DNA from: Chaenocephalus aceratus
Lineage: Eukaryota > Chordata > Actinopteri > Perciformes > Channichthyidae
Reading direction: 5' to 3'
Assembly: GCA_023974075.1 (NCBI GenBank)
Contig: JAMFTG010000072.1
Location: 356,001 to 420,000, forward strand
DNA length: 64,000 nt
Shown: piece after piece, positions 32,915-44,470 of the stretch
Numbering within the stretch: position 1 is the first letter of the stretch
Layout of the letters: every line of letters begins with the position of its first letter
Notes under the pieces: generated by a model
Database searches by the model: none
Told to the model about the DNA's origin: nothing
The model's input: the letters and a program-made list of their open reading frames with translations, nothing else
Program-made: the position numbers and the translations under genes

Positions 32915-33663
32915 ATGGGGGTTATTCCCTATCTTTATTCAAGAGCGTGGTATTTAAATTTGAGAGCATACTTTAAGTATTTATTTCCCTCAAACTCTGT
33001 CCTGGCTCTCAAATAGTGTCCTCGCACTCAAATAGTGCCTGCTTGCACTTAGATTAGCTCTGCTTGTGCTCAAACTGTACGCTTGCACTCAGATATATTG
33101 CTGCTCAGAATTATTCTGTGCGCACTTGAAACTTTTGTGCAACAATCCTGTCAAAATCCCTCAACCAATAGGAGGCCAGGTGTCCTTGCGGGTGCGTTCG
33201 CTTTACTTATTACAGCGTCCCGTAAGGGCGGTTACTCTTTGGTTTATAAACTCCCGCCCTCCACGGCTTTATAACATAACATGTACATCACTTCGCTGTA
33301 CAACTTTTTTTTTTGGGGGGGGGGTGTAAGCACAGTTAGTACATGTTTATAAAACGGACAATTCAAATCAAGCAATCTGATGTTTCTTAGTCGTGATATA
33401 ATGAGCGTATATCCCGGGTATAATTGTAGTTACTTTTCACAAGTCAGTATCCCTCTGCGTCTGAGAACCGCTACAACCATATGGTTACAACTGTTACATT
33501 ACGTCCGTCACGAAACTAACTAACTAACAAAGCTTAAAATGGAAACATTTAAGATTAACTTCGACCTCCGGGGTGGCGTGGATTGAGAAGTGCCTATCTC
33601 CAGAAAAAAAAGCACCAAAACGACGACAGTGCGCCACTGAACGTAGCTATTATGTAAGGTGCT

Positions 33664-33704
<41 letters not shown>

Positions 33705-34106
33705 TAACTGTGCTTCTCCCCCCCCCCCCCAAAAAAAGTTGTAAATCAAACAAGTGAAGTACATGTTATAAAGCCGTGGAGGGCTGGAGTTTATAAACCA
33801 AAGAGTAACCGCCCTTACGGGACGCTGTAATAAGTAAAGCGAACGCACCCGCAAGGACACCTGGCCTCCTATTGGTTGAGGGATTTTGACAGGATTGTTG
33901 CACAAAAGTTTCGAGCGCGCACAGAATAATTCTGAGCAGCAATATATCTGAGTGCAAGCGTACAGTTTGAGCACAAGCAGAGCTAATCTAAGTGCAAGCA
34001 GGCACTATTTGATTGCGAGGACCGGGTTTGAGGGAAATAAATACTTAAAGTATGCTCTCAAATTTAAATACCACGCTCTTGAATAAAGATAGGGAATAAC
34101 CCCCAT
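32915..34106. mobile_element. long inverted-repeat (foldback) DNA element with 8-10-bp target duplication
   Basis: About 425-bp arms (32915-33340 and 33690-34106) are inverted copies, starting ATGGGGGTTATTCCCTATC, and enclose a spacer of about 350 bp. Direct repeats flank the element: ACCTAGCT at 32907-32914 and 34107-34114, extendable to TACCTAGCTA if the terminal AT is shared. The arms contain a CACTTAGATTAGCTC / GCACTCAGATAT type repeat and a homopolymer G/T tract next to the spacer. No transposase is present. The length of the duplication fits hAT or MULE-type transposition. Confidence 0.9.
33666..33702. repeat. (TA)n microsatellite
   Basis: About 18 TA dinucleotides in the spacer of the foldback element, followed by ACTAACTGTGCTTC and an oligo-C run that mirrors the oligo-G run of the left arm. 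Confidence 0.97.
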
Positions 34107-34114
34107 ACCTAGCT

Positions 34115-35152
34115 AGCCCCAACATTAATCACTTAGCTTTGCACTCGCTCTGCAGCTACCACACTCTTGTCAAATATGGTCACTTCTGGTTCCATAAAGA
34201 TGTCAACCGCCACAATGCCAAACTCACAATTTTTTTACGAATGAGTAACTATTGGTGACCTTTCAGTCTGCAACACGTCATCACTGCCATAGGCATGTCC
34301 GAATAAAACCTCCACCATTATTCAATGCATAGTGACGCACTTACTATAGAAGTATTGGAATATCTGGTTTGCTGTCAAAGAGTATTACCATCCGACCAAA
34401 GTCATATGACTTCCCGTCCATGTATGCCTGCACCTTTATAATCTGTGCTGCTTGACTGATCGGTTCACTAAGCCGCACGTTATCATTCCTGTCTGTCACC
34501 AGGCGTGGATAATAAATGGCTGCTTCCTTGACTCACTGACGTGTGAAATAGCGCTACAGCACAGGCCTCTTATCATTCAGTCACTGTATAAATCAAATGA
34601 AAAGTCCATTACTGAATATTAATGTGAGAAAAGCTCAATCTTTTCATGTCAGACTGCATTGCTCTGAAAAGAGAGAAGGCACCACTCAGATTCATAAATC
34701 CACTCGATGCATTAGTCTAATATTCTGTGATTACATCATGTTAGCCTGGAGGACCTGTGCATCCTCAAAGGGAATGACTCCTATCTGATCTGACAGAGTT
34801 CAAGTTCACTGCCCATCGCTCCAAAGTATATCCTGTTTGATGTGGATCATTTTGTATTTAAAGGCACAATATATCATGTTCTCCCACTAGGAATGCTCAT
34901 CATAATCACGACAAAAGACACAGATTAGTGGCGCCTTGAAGTAGCGTTGGATATTAGGAGTTGGTGTCTTTTCCACTATTGACGTCATTGCAGTCAGTTC
35001 TCCCATTCAGAATTTGCTATGAAATGTTAACCAGGTGCCAAACTCTACATGGATGTGACCTCCTACCCGAAACAAACGGTCACAGTAAATACAAACTGTG
35101 TTTACAGAGAATAATGTTGGATAGATGTTAAAAATCTGTGATTCTCTGACAC
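34115..35152. other. intergenic, nothing recognised
   Basis: No convincing coding frame, repeat or structured motif was found. Confidence 0.5.
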
Positions 35153-35155
35153 TAA

Positions 35156-35901
35156 TGGCGCGTTTCCACTGCAGCAGGCAGCTCGCTTTAAGCGTGCCGA
35201 GCCGTTGGTTGCGTTTCCACTTGGCCTAGTTTTGGCCCGGGGCTACTTTTTCACCTTTTTTCTGGCCCGACTAAATCGTGGTTCTAGGGCCAGGAACAAC
35301 CGGGCTGAGTCGGGCTGAGCATGCTCAACTAGAGAGAGAATCGCTGGCAAGGGGCTACAACTACAACAAGATGAACATATTTGACCGTGATTTAATTGTA
35401 ATACACGTTTCTAAATGATGCCGAAGTAACAACACACTGATACCGGTTAGTAAAAACCATGAATTAATGCTTTGACAAGTCTGCAGACAGACAGCAGGCG
35501 AAAAACCCTTTTAAAATGCGTGTTTTCTAAATGTAGCTTGGCTAAGCTAACGCAGTATATGCTCCGACCGTCCACACTCACAACGGCCTACAGACATAAA
35601 TAAACCAGCGACTGTATTCTCCATGACACAGGCAGTCTGTGGTTTGTACTTGTTTAACTTGTGTCTAGTTTCTGAACAGATATGAGGAGCTGTGAGCTCT
35701 GAGTGCTAACAGCTAACGGCTGTGTTGTTTTTCTGGGGCTCTAATTGAAGATGACGTCACGGCTCCGCGTACACTGCGTTACTATAGTAACTACCCCAGC
35801 TCCTAAACTGTAATGGAAACGCAGCATTAAAGTGAGCCGGGCCTAATAAGGCCTAACCAAACCGAGCGAGGCCGAGCGAGGCCTGCAGTGGAAACGTGCC
35901 A
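35156..35901. mobile_element. Harbinger-type MITE, copy B (complete, TAA target duplication)
   Basis: 746 bp with termini TGGCGCGTTTCCACTGCAG and CTGCAGTGGAAACGTGCCA (18 of 19 inverted) between direct TAA trinucleotides (35153-35155, 35902-35904), the hallmark of PIF/Harbinger insertion. The interior matches copy A at 4398. It has no coding capacity. Confidence 0.93.
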
Positions 35902-36039
35902 TAAGTGGACCACCGATGGAGTGACAGTGAGCTAACGTTAGCTTAGCTTGGTTCTCTGTATGTACTTGCACTATTTTATCTGTTTTATTGTGTTGCTCTG
36001 TTGGAGGAGCCTGTGACGTAAGACTTTCATCGACATAAC

Positions 36040-36085
36040 TACACTGTAGCTATGTACGAACGACAATAAAAGCCTTGAATCTTGA
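36040..36085 (+). mobile_element. repeat 3' tail (GACAATAAAAGCCTTGAATC)
   Basis: It has the AATAAA-type ending common to a dispersed fish repeat. The reverse complement of the same tail is at 36836-36872 (AGATTCAAGATTCAAGGCTT then TATTGTCATG). The parent family is not identified. Confidence 0.5.
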
Positions 36086-36835
36086 TAGCTTTAAGACCCA
36101 GACGTAAAACGAGCAAAATCCTTTGTCCTGTTGAACATACGATTAAAAAAACAACCAAAATCTAAAAAGTGAAATATCACTAAATGTCAATCTATGACAT
36201 CTTCTGGCAGACAACCACGCTATGACACATGCTCATGGGAACGCCAATAGAGACGACCAAATGAAACAGACAGTCACCTTGATTACAATGAGAGATTTCT
36301 CTATGCATGGCAGTTGCCAGAAACATTCAGAACAACAACAAGTATACACTGGTGTTGACATTTTTGGACATTTTAATGGCGAAATGTAACAGAACACACC
36401 TTGTTAATAATATAACATGCTGTCACAAAAGACAGCCTTGCTGGTGGAGTCTGAGATAGATCTTTATTCATCAGAATTGTCACTTCTCTACAGAGTAATC
36501 TTTCTTCAGAGGAGAGGAAAAGCTGGGTTTTATCACAGCTTCTTTCCCCTCTCTCAAACACTCTGACATGTGGTTAGTCTGAGCTATTTTAAACTTCACT
36601 GCTGGTCCCATTGTCAGCCTCTGCTCGAGGCAGCTACATTAATCCTGTTCCTACTTGTCCTTGCCCTTGACTGTCTCCACATTTTAACCGATGTTAGGCA
36701 GTGGCTGGTGTTTCACTCAGCTCGGTGTCTCCTCGGTATGAATGGCTGTCGACTCTGCCAGCAATCAACCTTTAATTACCAGAGCTCTTTCCTCATCAAT
36801 CAAAGCGGATCATGACTTGGTTGGTTATGTACTTC

Positions 36836-37531
36836 TAGATTCAAGATTCAAGGCTTTATTGTCATGTGTAGCTACCAGGGGCGGACTGGGACTCTCGACC
36901 GGCCAAATAAATACCGCTAGTAAATTGTCGGGGGGGGGGGGGGGGTAAGGACATATCTACACTGCAGCCACCTGTGGCAGACAGCCAACTGGTAGCTGCA
37001 GTGTAAATATGTCAATGAAAAGCTGAAGTCACAGGCTCCTCCCACAGTGCAACAGGAATATAGGACACAAACCATTAAAACAAATAAAGTAGTGCAAGAG
37101 AATGTTTTGAGATGTGCAAGTAAATACCAATATGATGTGTAATGTCATCTGTCATCATCCTTTTGGACCTGTCTACTGCATTCGACACGGTGAATCATCA
37201 GATCCTCCTTCGCACTCTCCGAGAACTTGGAGTTTCAGGCTCTGCACTTTCCCTCCTCACCTCATACCTCAAAGACCGCACCTACAGGGTTACTTGGAGA
37301 GGGTCCGAGTCCGACCCTTGTCAATTAACTACAGAGGTCCCTCAGGGCTCTGTTCTTGGTCCCCTCCTGTTCTCCTTGTACACAAAGTCGCTCGGATCAG
37401 TCATTAGCCCGCATGGTTTTTAGTCACAGGCTCCTCCAACAGTGCAACAGGAATATATATAGGACATGAACCATTAAAACAAATAAAGTAGTGCAAGAGA
37501 ATGTTTTGAGATGTGCAAGTAAATACCAATA
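36836..37531. mobile_element. composite repeat: inverted tail, 106-bp direct duplication, RT insert
   Basis: It starts with the inverted tail AGATTCAAGATTCAAGGC and a poly-G run at about 36930-36946. Then 37027-37132 (AGTCACAGGCTCCTCCCACA to AAATACCAATA) recurs at 37422-37531 in the same orientation at over 90% identity, with LINE reverse-transcriptase sequence between the copies. Confidence 0.75.
37133..37421 (+). pseudogene. LINE reverse transcriptase fragment
   Basis: An open frame of about 90 residues reads VIILLDLSTAFDTVNHQILL, RTLRELGVSGSALSLLTSYL and PQGSVLGPLLFSLYT. These are RT motifs around the D-S-A-F-D-T-V-N-H and PQGSVLGP blocks of L2-type elements. It lacks the YxDD block and is truncated at both ends. 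Confidence 0.9.
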
Positions 37532-37539
37532 CCTGGCTG

Positions 37540-38460
37540 TACTTGGCATGCATATGTTTTATGGTAACTTTGATTTATTGTCTGAGTAATATGTCGGATC
37601 CGAGCATGTATACAGTTAATAAAATGGATTTAATACCCTCGATATTCTTTAGAGCTGCATTGATTTATTTTGTTCGCTTCCTTCACTCTGGGGCAATGCA
37701 ACACCCTGTTATCTTATAAAGACGGCAATAAGGTCAGCAAGCAGTTCTAAACATGTAGACAAGCAGCAACTCCAGCATTCATTTGGATGCTGGTCTCTGT
37801 TCACCTGATGAAGAGGCTACTCCACTTGTAGCTCCAGGTTTGGTCCCCACCCTTTCTGGAGGCTCACATCCGTCTCTTTAGCTGCTAAATGCTCGATTAT
37901 GCTCACCGACTAGTTGCTAAGTGTGTCTGTCAGGTGTTTGGAGGGTCGATAACATCCAAAACAGTCAAGTTGCGTGTTAAAAAAACAAAACCATGAGCTG
38001 AAAGACGCTAGAACTCGATGACGAAATAAGGGGAACTGGGGCAAAGTGTACGTATCACAAGATTCATTGTTCATAGCAACTTTTACGTTTTCCAAAAACA
38101 CCTTTAGGTTAAATGGAAAATGTTTATTTCTAGTCATAAAGCTGATTTTCCTGTTTAGAAATATGTTTGTGTCTTCCTCCTTGAGTGTTACCTTCCTCAA
38201 AAGTATCATTTATCCAACATTTTAAGGACAGTTTTCTCAACAAACGCTCATCCGATCGACTTGCGGATCAATTGCTGGAAGGACAAGGAAGGCATTGTTG
38301 AGTGACTCCGTTGCTCGCTTCAGTTCATACAAGGATAGATGAAGAAAAAAAGAAGAATGATTTCCAGGACATATTCATCATTCAGTCATGTTCTGGACGG
38401 CCGTTCATCGCCTCAACTACACGCTAAGAATGTGTATTGCACAAGAAAACATGTATTGAA
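37540..38460. other. intergenic, nothing recognised
   Basis: No coding, RNA or repeat feature was found. A TTTATTAATCCCTCAGGGGA tail-type motif begins at about 38474. Confidence 0.45.
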
Positions 38461-38536
38461 GAAGAAGACATACTTTATTAATCCCTCAGGGGACATTTCT
38501 TTCGTCATTCTGTTGTTTTTCACATTACACAATGCA

Positions 38537-38657
38537 GTCATTGCAGCATTACCCATAATCCCCTCTGTTTCAGCCCTGTTTCCAAAGAGCTGATTCTCTG
38601 TCTGTTACTTTAGATGAAAATAAGGAGTCCCTCCCCACGCCCCTCTGAGAGACATTT
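38537..38657 (+). repeat. dispersed repeat flank leading into array 3
   Basis: CATTGCAGCATTACCCATAA through CTCCCCACGCCCCTCTGAGAG matches 25820-25895 plus 26585-26620 but lacks the hAT insertion, so it represents the unoccupied form. Confidence 0.9.
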
Positions 38658-39134
38658 GGGACACATGTTGATGTAGAAGAGACACGAAGAAGAGGGGACA
38701 CATGTTGATGTAGAAGAGACATGAAGAAGAGGGGACACATGTTGATGTAGAAGAGACATGAAGAGGGGACACATGTTGATGTAGAGGAGACATGGAGAAG
38801 AGGGGACACATGTTGATGTAGAAGAGACATGGAGAAGAGGGGACACATGTTGATGTAGAAGAGACATGGAGAAGAGGGGACACATGTTGATGTAGAGGAG
38901 ACATGAAGAAGAGGGGACACGTGTTGATGTAGAAGAGACATGAAGAAGAGGGGACACATGTTGATGTAGAAGAGACATGAAGAAGAGGGGACACATGTTG
39001 ATGTAGAAGAGACATGAAGAAGAGGGGACACATGTTGATGTAGAAGAGACATGAAGAAGAGGGGACACATGTTGATGTAGAAGAGACATGAAGAAGAGGG
39101 GACACATGTTGATGTAGAAGAGACACGAAGAAGT
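38658..39134. repeat. 37-bp minisatellite array 3, about 13 copies
   Basis: Same unit and orientation as arrays 1 and 2. It ends ACGAAGAAGTGGAC, similar to the end of array 1 (ATGAAGAAGTGGA), suggesting a common non-array border. Confidence 0.97.
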
Positions 39135-39855
39135 GGACTATGAAAAAATGCAGTATCAAGTGTGAAGGTCTTTGTCTGCGCAGTTCTCTGCAAACAGCAT
39201 TACCAGAACCGAACTCGTGTTACTCAGAAAAGGGAAAACAAATCACCAACAAATCATGCAATTTAAAATACATTAACTTCTCCATCTCCATGTGTCCTTT
39301 CCCGTCAGGATCCCCATCACAGCGGACAGGAGACCTTTAGGAAACCATGGACACACTTTCACTGGAGCGTGAAGTCCAACATAATCTGGCTGTCTGTTTT
39401 TTCCACTGAGGAGTTGAGTCAGTTTCTGGAGCGCCAACACAAGTCAAATTAAAGCGAACTGGGCTACGAGCTGCTAAAGACACGCAGTGGAAACTTTGGT
39501 AATTGGGTTGTTTTTGGACGTTACGTAAAACCGAATTATCTTCATGTTTACAGAACATCGATGGATATGACTGCTGTGGCTCATTCTTGTAGACATTTCA
39601 AACTGTGCCACAGTAACAGGGCTCCGCTTCCTGACTCACACGTTAAAAACAGTCTGCAGGTGCTGATTTATTTACAAATAAACAAAAAAGTATCGGTGTA
39701 ACGTGAGGTCAAAGAGACTCAGTCCCACCCCTTCCTTATATCACAGCTGATTGATCACAATATTCAAAACTACTCTCAGAATATTTAATTCAGTACTAAT
39801 TCATACATCGAATCAATTATAGGTAGGGTAGATAATTTACTTCAGAAACACTTAG

Positions 39856-40700
39856 CATCCCGATAGCAATGAATATATTAACCATTTAACAGCCAGCGCC
39901 ACCATTTGGTAGAACACATTTTGTGTCTTGATATCTTGTTGAAAAAAGAAAGAAAAAAAGTTGAATTTCATCTGATTCAGCCAGCTCTACCATTTGGTTG
40001 ACATGTTATGCACAATACAACCTCTAGATGTCACTGTGGTTCGGACAGAAAGCCTTTCAACTAGCTTCCACTGAGGAAGTTGGCAATGCTAAAATCACTG
40101 CTGAAGAAATCACTCTTTTTGGTCAACTTGTGGCAGGTAACCATATCCTTTTTGACATACTTTAGTGTCAGAGTACTGACTGAACATAATTAGATAACTT
40201 GATGCACAAAAAAGTTTTTTTAACAAGGGTGTAATTCTTTTTTGGAAAATATGCTCAACCAATCGGTCGAATTGGCTTTTTATGGTAAACTAGCAATATG
40301 ACTTTTTCAGATTTTCAGAGATGTTTTCCAATAAATATGGTAAATAAATATCTAGATTCATGGTAATAGTACTAAATCTAAAATGTCCATAGCTTTTTTC
40401 TTGGTCTGGCAGTTAAAGGGTTAAATGCTTTGACAATAAATACATTAAAAAAATTCGTCTGTGGAAGCCGTGGCGCTGTAAAAAGCACGACCAATCATCT
40501 GAGCCGGCCCGGCTAAAGTAACTGGATGGCCTACCTGCCTGTCAGCCTTCCATCTGGGCACACACTTATCTCGTCATTGGTCACGTGCGCGTTCGTGTGT
40601 GTTGGGGGAGGAGCTCTGTGAGGAAGTCTGAAGGAAGAGGCAGATTTTTTTTCGGCTGTATACTTTCAAGTTCTAGCGCACTCGAGCTGGTTTCTCCATT
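39856..40700 (+). repeat. dispersed repeat, copy interrupted by a piggyBac-like MITE (partner 63477-63705)
   Basis: CATCCCGATAGCAATGAATA, then after the MITE TGCTTTGACAA, then GGCCTACCTGCCTGTCAGCC through TTCTAGCG and CGAGC(T/C)GGTTTCTC also occur in the same order at 63477-63705. Copy 1 carries about 85 bp more (about 40445-40528). Confidence 0.85.
39882..40420. mobile_element. piggyBac-like MITE with TTAA target duplication
   Basis: Termini CCATTTAACAGCCAG and CTGGCAGTTAAAGGG (13 of 15 inverted) lie between TTAA at 39878-39881 and 40421-40424. A related copy of the host repeat at 63477 lacks the insert. No transposase remains. An internal AGCCAGC..ACCATTTGGT motif occurs twice (39891, 39979). 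Confidence 0.88.
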
Positions 40701-40959
40701 CTTACCTACCTTTAAGTACATCTTATCTTATCGTATCTTATGTTAGTAACCGACGTTCATTTGCTTTACCAGTGGGGCGGAAGTACTCACAAATTGTACT
40801 TTAGTAAAAATAGCAATGGTAGCAATATCTTCCTTAAGTAGAGCTACAAAGGTTTCGGGCGTGAAATTATAATTGAAGTACAAAAATTAAAAGTATATAC
40901 TCATTAGGCAGAATGTCCCATTTCAGTCTGAACCCCAACTTGCTCCCATTGGCAGGCAA

Positions 40960-40993
<34 letters not shown>
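40960..40993. repeat. (GT)n microsatellite
   Basis: Pure GT tract directly left of the Harbinger MITE at 40997. Confidence 0.97.
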
Positions 40994-40994
<1 letters not shown>

Positions 40995-40996
40995 TA

Positions 40997-41292
40997 CGGC
41001 CCGTCCACACTACAGCTTCAAAAAAAGCTTGGAGCTGGGCGTGTCTGAAGCTCGACCAACAACCAATCACATGAATCTCCCGCCCCTGACACACACGCAG
41101 CGGTTTGATTGGCTAGAGCTTGTACTGGCATATGATTTGATTGGCTGACGCTTCCAACGAAAGCCAGGAAAGCTCCGCTCTGCTTCCCACAATGCAGTTC
41201 GGCGAAAAGTGACGTCACCCCATTCAAAGTGAATGGGCAGACGTGTTGGAAACCGTTTTTGAAGCTGTCGAAGCTGTAGTGTGGACGGGCCG
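40997..41292. mobile_element. Harbinger-type MITE, 296 bp, TTA target duplication
   Basis: Termini CGGCCCGTCCACACTACAGC and GCTGTAGTGTGGACGGGCCG are inverted, with TTA direct repeats at 40994-40996 and 41293-41295. The interior contains several CCAATCA/TGATTGG motifs and no coding sequence. Confidence 0.93.
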
Positions 41293-41299
41293 TTACTGT

Positions 41300-42930
41300 A
41301 TGGCAGCCTTTGTATGAATGGTGTGAATAAATGACTGCGGAAAAGTGCTATAAATACAATCCGTTTACCATCTTCCAAACCGAGAAAGAAATCAGTAATT
41401 TATAAATCAGAAAACATATTTCAAAAAATCCTTTTGGTCATCACGAAAAACAAAACCCATCTAAATCAGAATCAGGGTGTATTGCAAAGTAGGTTTACGA
41501 ACAGGGTGTTTCTCAGTGTCGAGGAAGGATGCTCCAGAGCCACTATTTCAAGGATGCTACGTCATCGAGTCCCGCCGAAGGACTGTTCCAATGTCCAGGA
41601 TGCTTGGAATTCTACCGAGGCCGGCGTACTTCGTAGCGAGGAATTTCGAGGCTGCACATGTGTATCCTCCGCGGTCTTAAAATCCCCACAATGCTTTGCG
41701 CGCGGACCGATTTCCAAATCTTTGGCGGACATCGCGCTCCATTGAAGGCGGGGCCTCGCATACGACGCACACCTGTTAGCCTGTTCCACCATTCTTCGTT
41801 TTCCGAGGCTAGGAAGGGTTCTTGTTATTTCAAAAACTGTTAAAACAAAACTATTATAAACTAGAAATATATATAATAGTCAAAATACTACAAAAAAGTA
41901 CAACAAAAAAGATTACTACAAGGACATTTAACATAATTTGAAAACAAAATGATGTGTTTAAAATTTGAATATTATTTCCTCATATTTTGCCATCTTCTTC
42001 GTTGTTGTTGACGTAACGTTGTGTAATCGTCTGAGTGCCTGTTTATTACCGCAAACTTTATGTGACTCGTGGACAACATGTTCTCAGTGCAGTCGGCTCG
42101 AGGTGCTTTTTAAGAGAACCCTTTCATGGTGGACGGAAACACACCGTAAGAACACCTCGCCCAGTGAGAGGCGCACGGCACAGACACGGCTTGTTGAGTG
42201 GGAACGTTTTTTTAAAAGGAGCTCCAGTTGCTGGTTTTGCTTCTCCCACAAATTGTTTGTTTTGATTTAACTGTACGGGAACCGCAAAATTAGAACATAA
42301 TCTCCTCAGTGCCTCATATCACTTTCCTTAATTGGCAAATATACAACAACTCATGCTCTTGTTTCACAAATAACTTCCAACATTTGATTAACAAGAAATC
42401 ATGCCCACGTTTGTATTTGTGGCCCCTTTAAACCTGATGAGGCCAAAGTGTTTCAAAGTCCTTTCCACAAGTTTTATTATTTGGGGATTTTACACAAAGT
42501 TAATTATTATTATTTGATTATAGTGGAGATCAGAGGAACATTTACTGATGGATTACCTCAGATTAAGATGCATAAACCCTTTATTCCGATATAAAAACAT
42601 TTGGAAACGGGTCGATTTGACAACAGGAAGGTTAACAATCCCACCATGTTTTGGACACCGCAATTGTAACTTTTTAATACACCGAGCATTGCTCGTACTA
42701 TATTGGTTCAACGTGTGGAGAAATCCAAGGTTGTATCGGTTCCATTAGGTTTTAAACTACAAATGTAAGTCCATTTGTAGTTTTCTTTTCATCTGGACTG
42801 GTGGCAGTTTCCATCAGTGTTTTGGATCTTTGAAATGTTTCCTGCCTCATATTCACCTTGATTCTCATTCCACAACTGCTGCCTTGGAGTCAGAAGAACA
42901 TATTTCAAACATGTGCAGCCTGATTTTGAT
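41300..42930. other. intergenic, CpG-rich patch at 41510-41830
   Basis: A CpG-rich stretch (CGTCATCGAGTCCCGCCGAA and following) may be transposon-derived but has no clear ends. No gene was recognised. Confidence 0.4.
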
Positions 42931-42933
42931 TAT

Positions 42934-43687
42934 TTTCTTATCAAGCTCCACATTTGTGGAATCAGCTTCCAGTTTGTGTTCGGGCGGCAGACACCCTATC
43001 CGTTTTTAAGACCTTCCTTTTTGATAAAGCTTATAGTTAGGGCTGATTAGATTCAGCCCCTAGTTTTGCTGATATAGGCTTAGTTTGTCGGGGGACATCT
43101 TACTTCTTCTTCTCTCTGTCTGTACCTGTGTACTCTCATGTTCCCATTAACCCAGCTTCCCCACATGTCTTTCTTTTTGGTGTCTATATACGCCGGGATC
43201 CGGAGTCATGGATGATCCTGCGGTCCTGTGTCTTGGATCGCGAGCCCTGGATCTTGAGTCGTGGCTGTGGTCCTGGATCATCGGTCCTGGATGGATATCC
43301 TCGTGGTTCATCTTCCTATTATACACACATGCATTTCCAAACATCTGGACTACCTATGTTGCAAATGTATTATCTTCTCAATTTACACACGGCATCTATT
43401 GCACGTCTGTCCGTCCTGGGAGAGGGATCCCTCCTCTGCTGCTCTCCCTGAGGTTTCTCCCATGTTCCCTTTAAACTGTGGGTTTTCTCCGGAAGTGTTT
43501 CCTTGTACGATGTGAGGGTCTAAGGACAGAGGGTCTAAGGACAGAGGGTCTAAGGACAGAGGGTCTAAGGACAGAGGGTATCGTATTGTCATACTGATAT
43601 TCTGTACACACTGTGAAGTCCACTGAGACAAGTGTAACATGTGTGATATTGGGCTATATAAATAAACATTGATTGATTGATTGATTT
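42934..43687 (+). mobile_element. L2-type LINE 3' end, copy 2
   Basis: Begins TTTTCTTATCAAGCTCCACA, matching copy 1 from about 16271. It has the same 3'UTR, four GGGTCTAAGGACAGA units and a (GATT)n tail. A 12-bp deletion relative to copy 1 follows CCGTTTTTAAG. Similarity by eye is about 97%, so the two insertions are young relatives. Confidence 0.92.
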
Positions 43688-43689
43688 TA

Positions 43690-44465
43690 ACAGCAGTAAC
43701 AAAGTGTATATGTGAGTGTATAGGAAACAGGAATAGGATGCTTGTTTCTCCAGAGTCTACATTGCACCAGACATCAGGCTAATGAAGTCAATTCTGTGTC
43801 GTTATCTGGTAAATTCCATATTACCAGCTCATGTGTTTCTGCCCTTCCAGAAACCCAGTGAATGTCATGCCGACGTCTCGAGGCGGTACGTGTGTACACA
43901 AGCCAGTGTTTTATTGTTGTTGATATGATGTGTGATATTGTCGCGTTCCCACTGTGACACATTGTGTTCACCCTGAGGGATGTTGCTCACAGCTTTCCCC
44001 ACAGCACAGGAACTCAGGCGCTCCACCTTTCCGTCTGAAAACGTGTCAGTCTTTCGAACTTTAATGCGTCTCACGCCGTACAATTACATCATCAGAAAGG
44101 TACTCGTTACATGCCTGAGTTGCTACGGAGAGAAAATACTGATACTGGTTTTGAGAAAATAATAGATAAGATGTATGGAGAAAAAATACTCCAAATTATA
44201 AGACTGTCGCTCAAAAGTCAAAATGATGATATAAGCCAAGACTAACAGCTTTTAACCCTAAACCTTCAATGTGCCTTTGAACCCTAACCCTAATGTTTTT
44301 ATTATTACCGCTTAATGTAACCCCTGAATGGAGTCATTTCAACCTGATAACTTAAAAATGTTACTTAAATGCCTTTAAACTATGACTTTAAAACGTTTTG
44401 AAAAATTACTTTTAACCAAAAAGTCAAAGGTTTTACTCAATTTCTTAATAATAATAATTGTGACA
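43690..44465. other. intergenic, nothing recognised
   Basis: No feature could be supported. Confidence 0.45.
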
Positions 44466-44470
44466 TTATA

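Noticed and set aside
41434..41843. CpG-rich patch as a possible promoter or gene
   Set aside because: No exon-like frame or splice signal. It may be transposon debris, but ends and duplication could not be defined.
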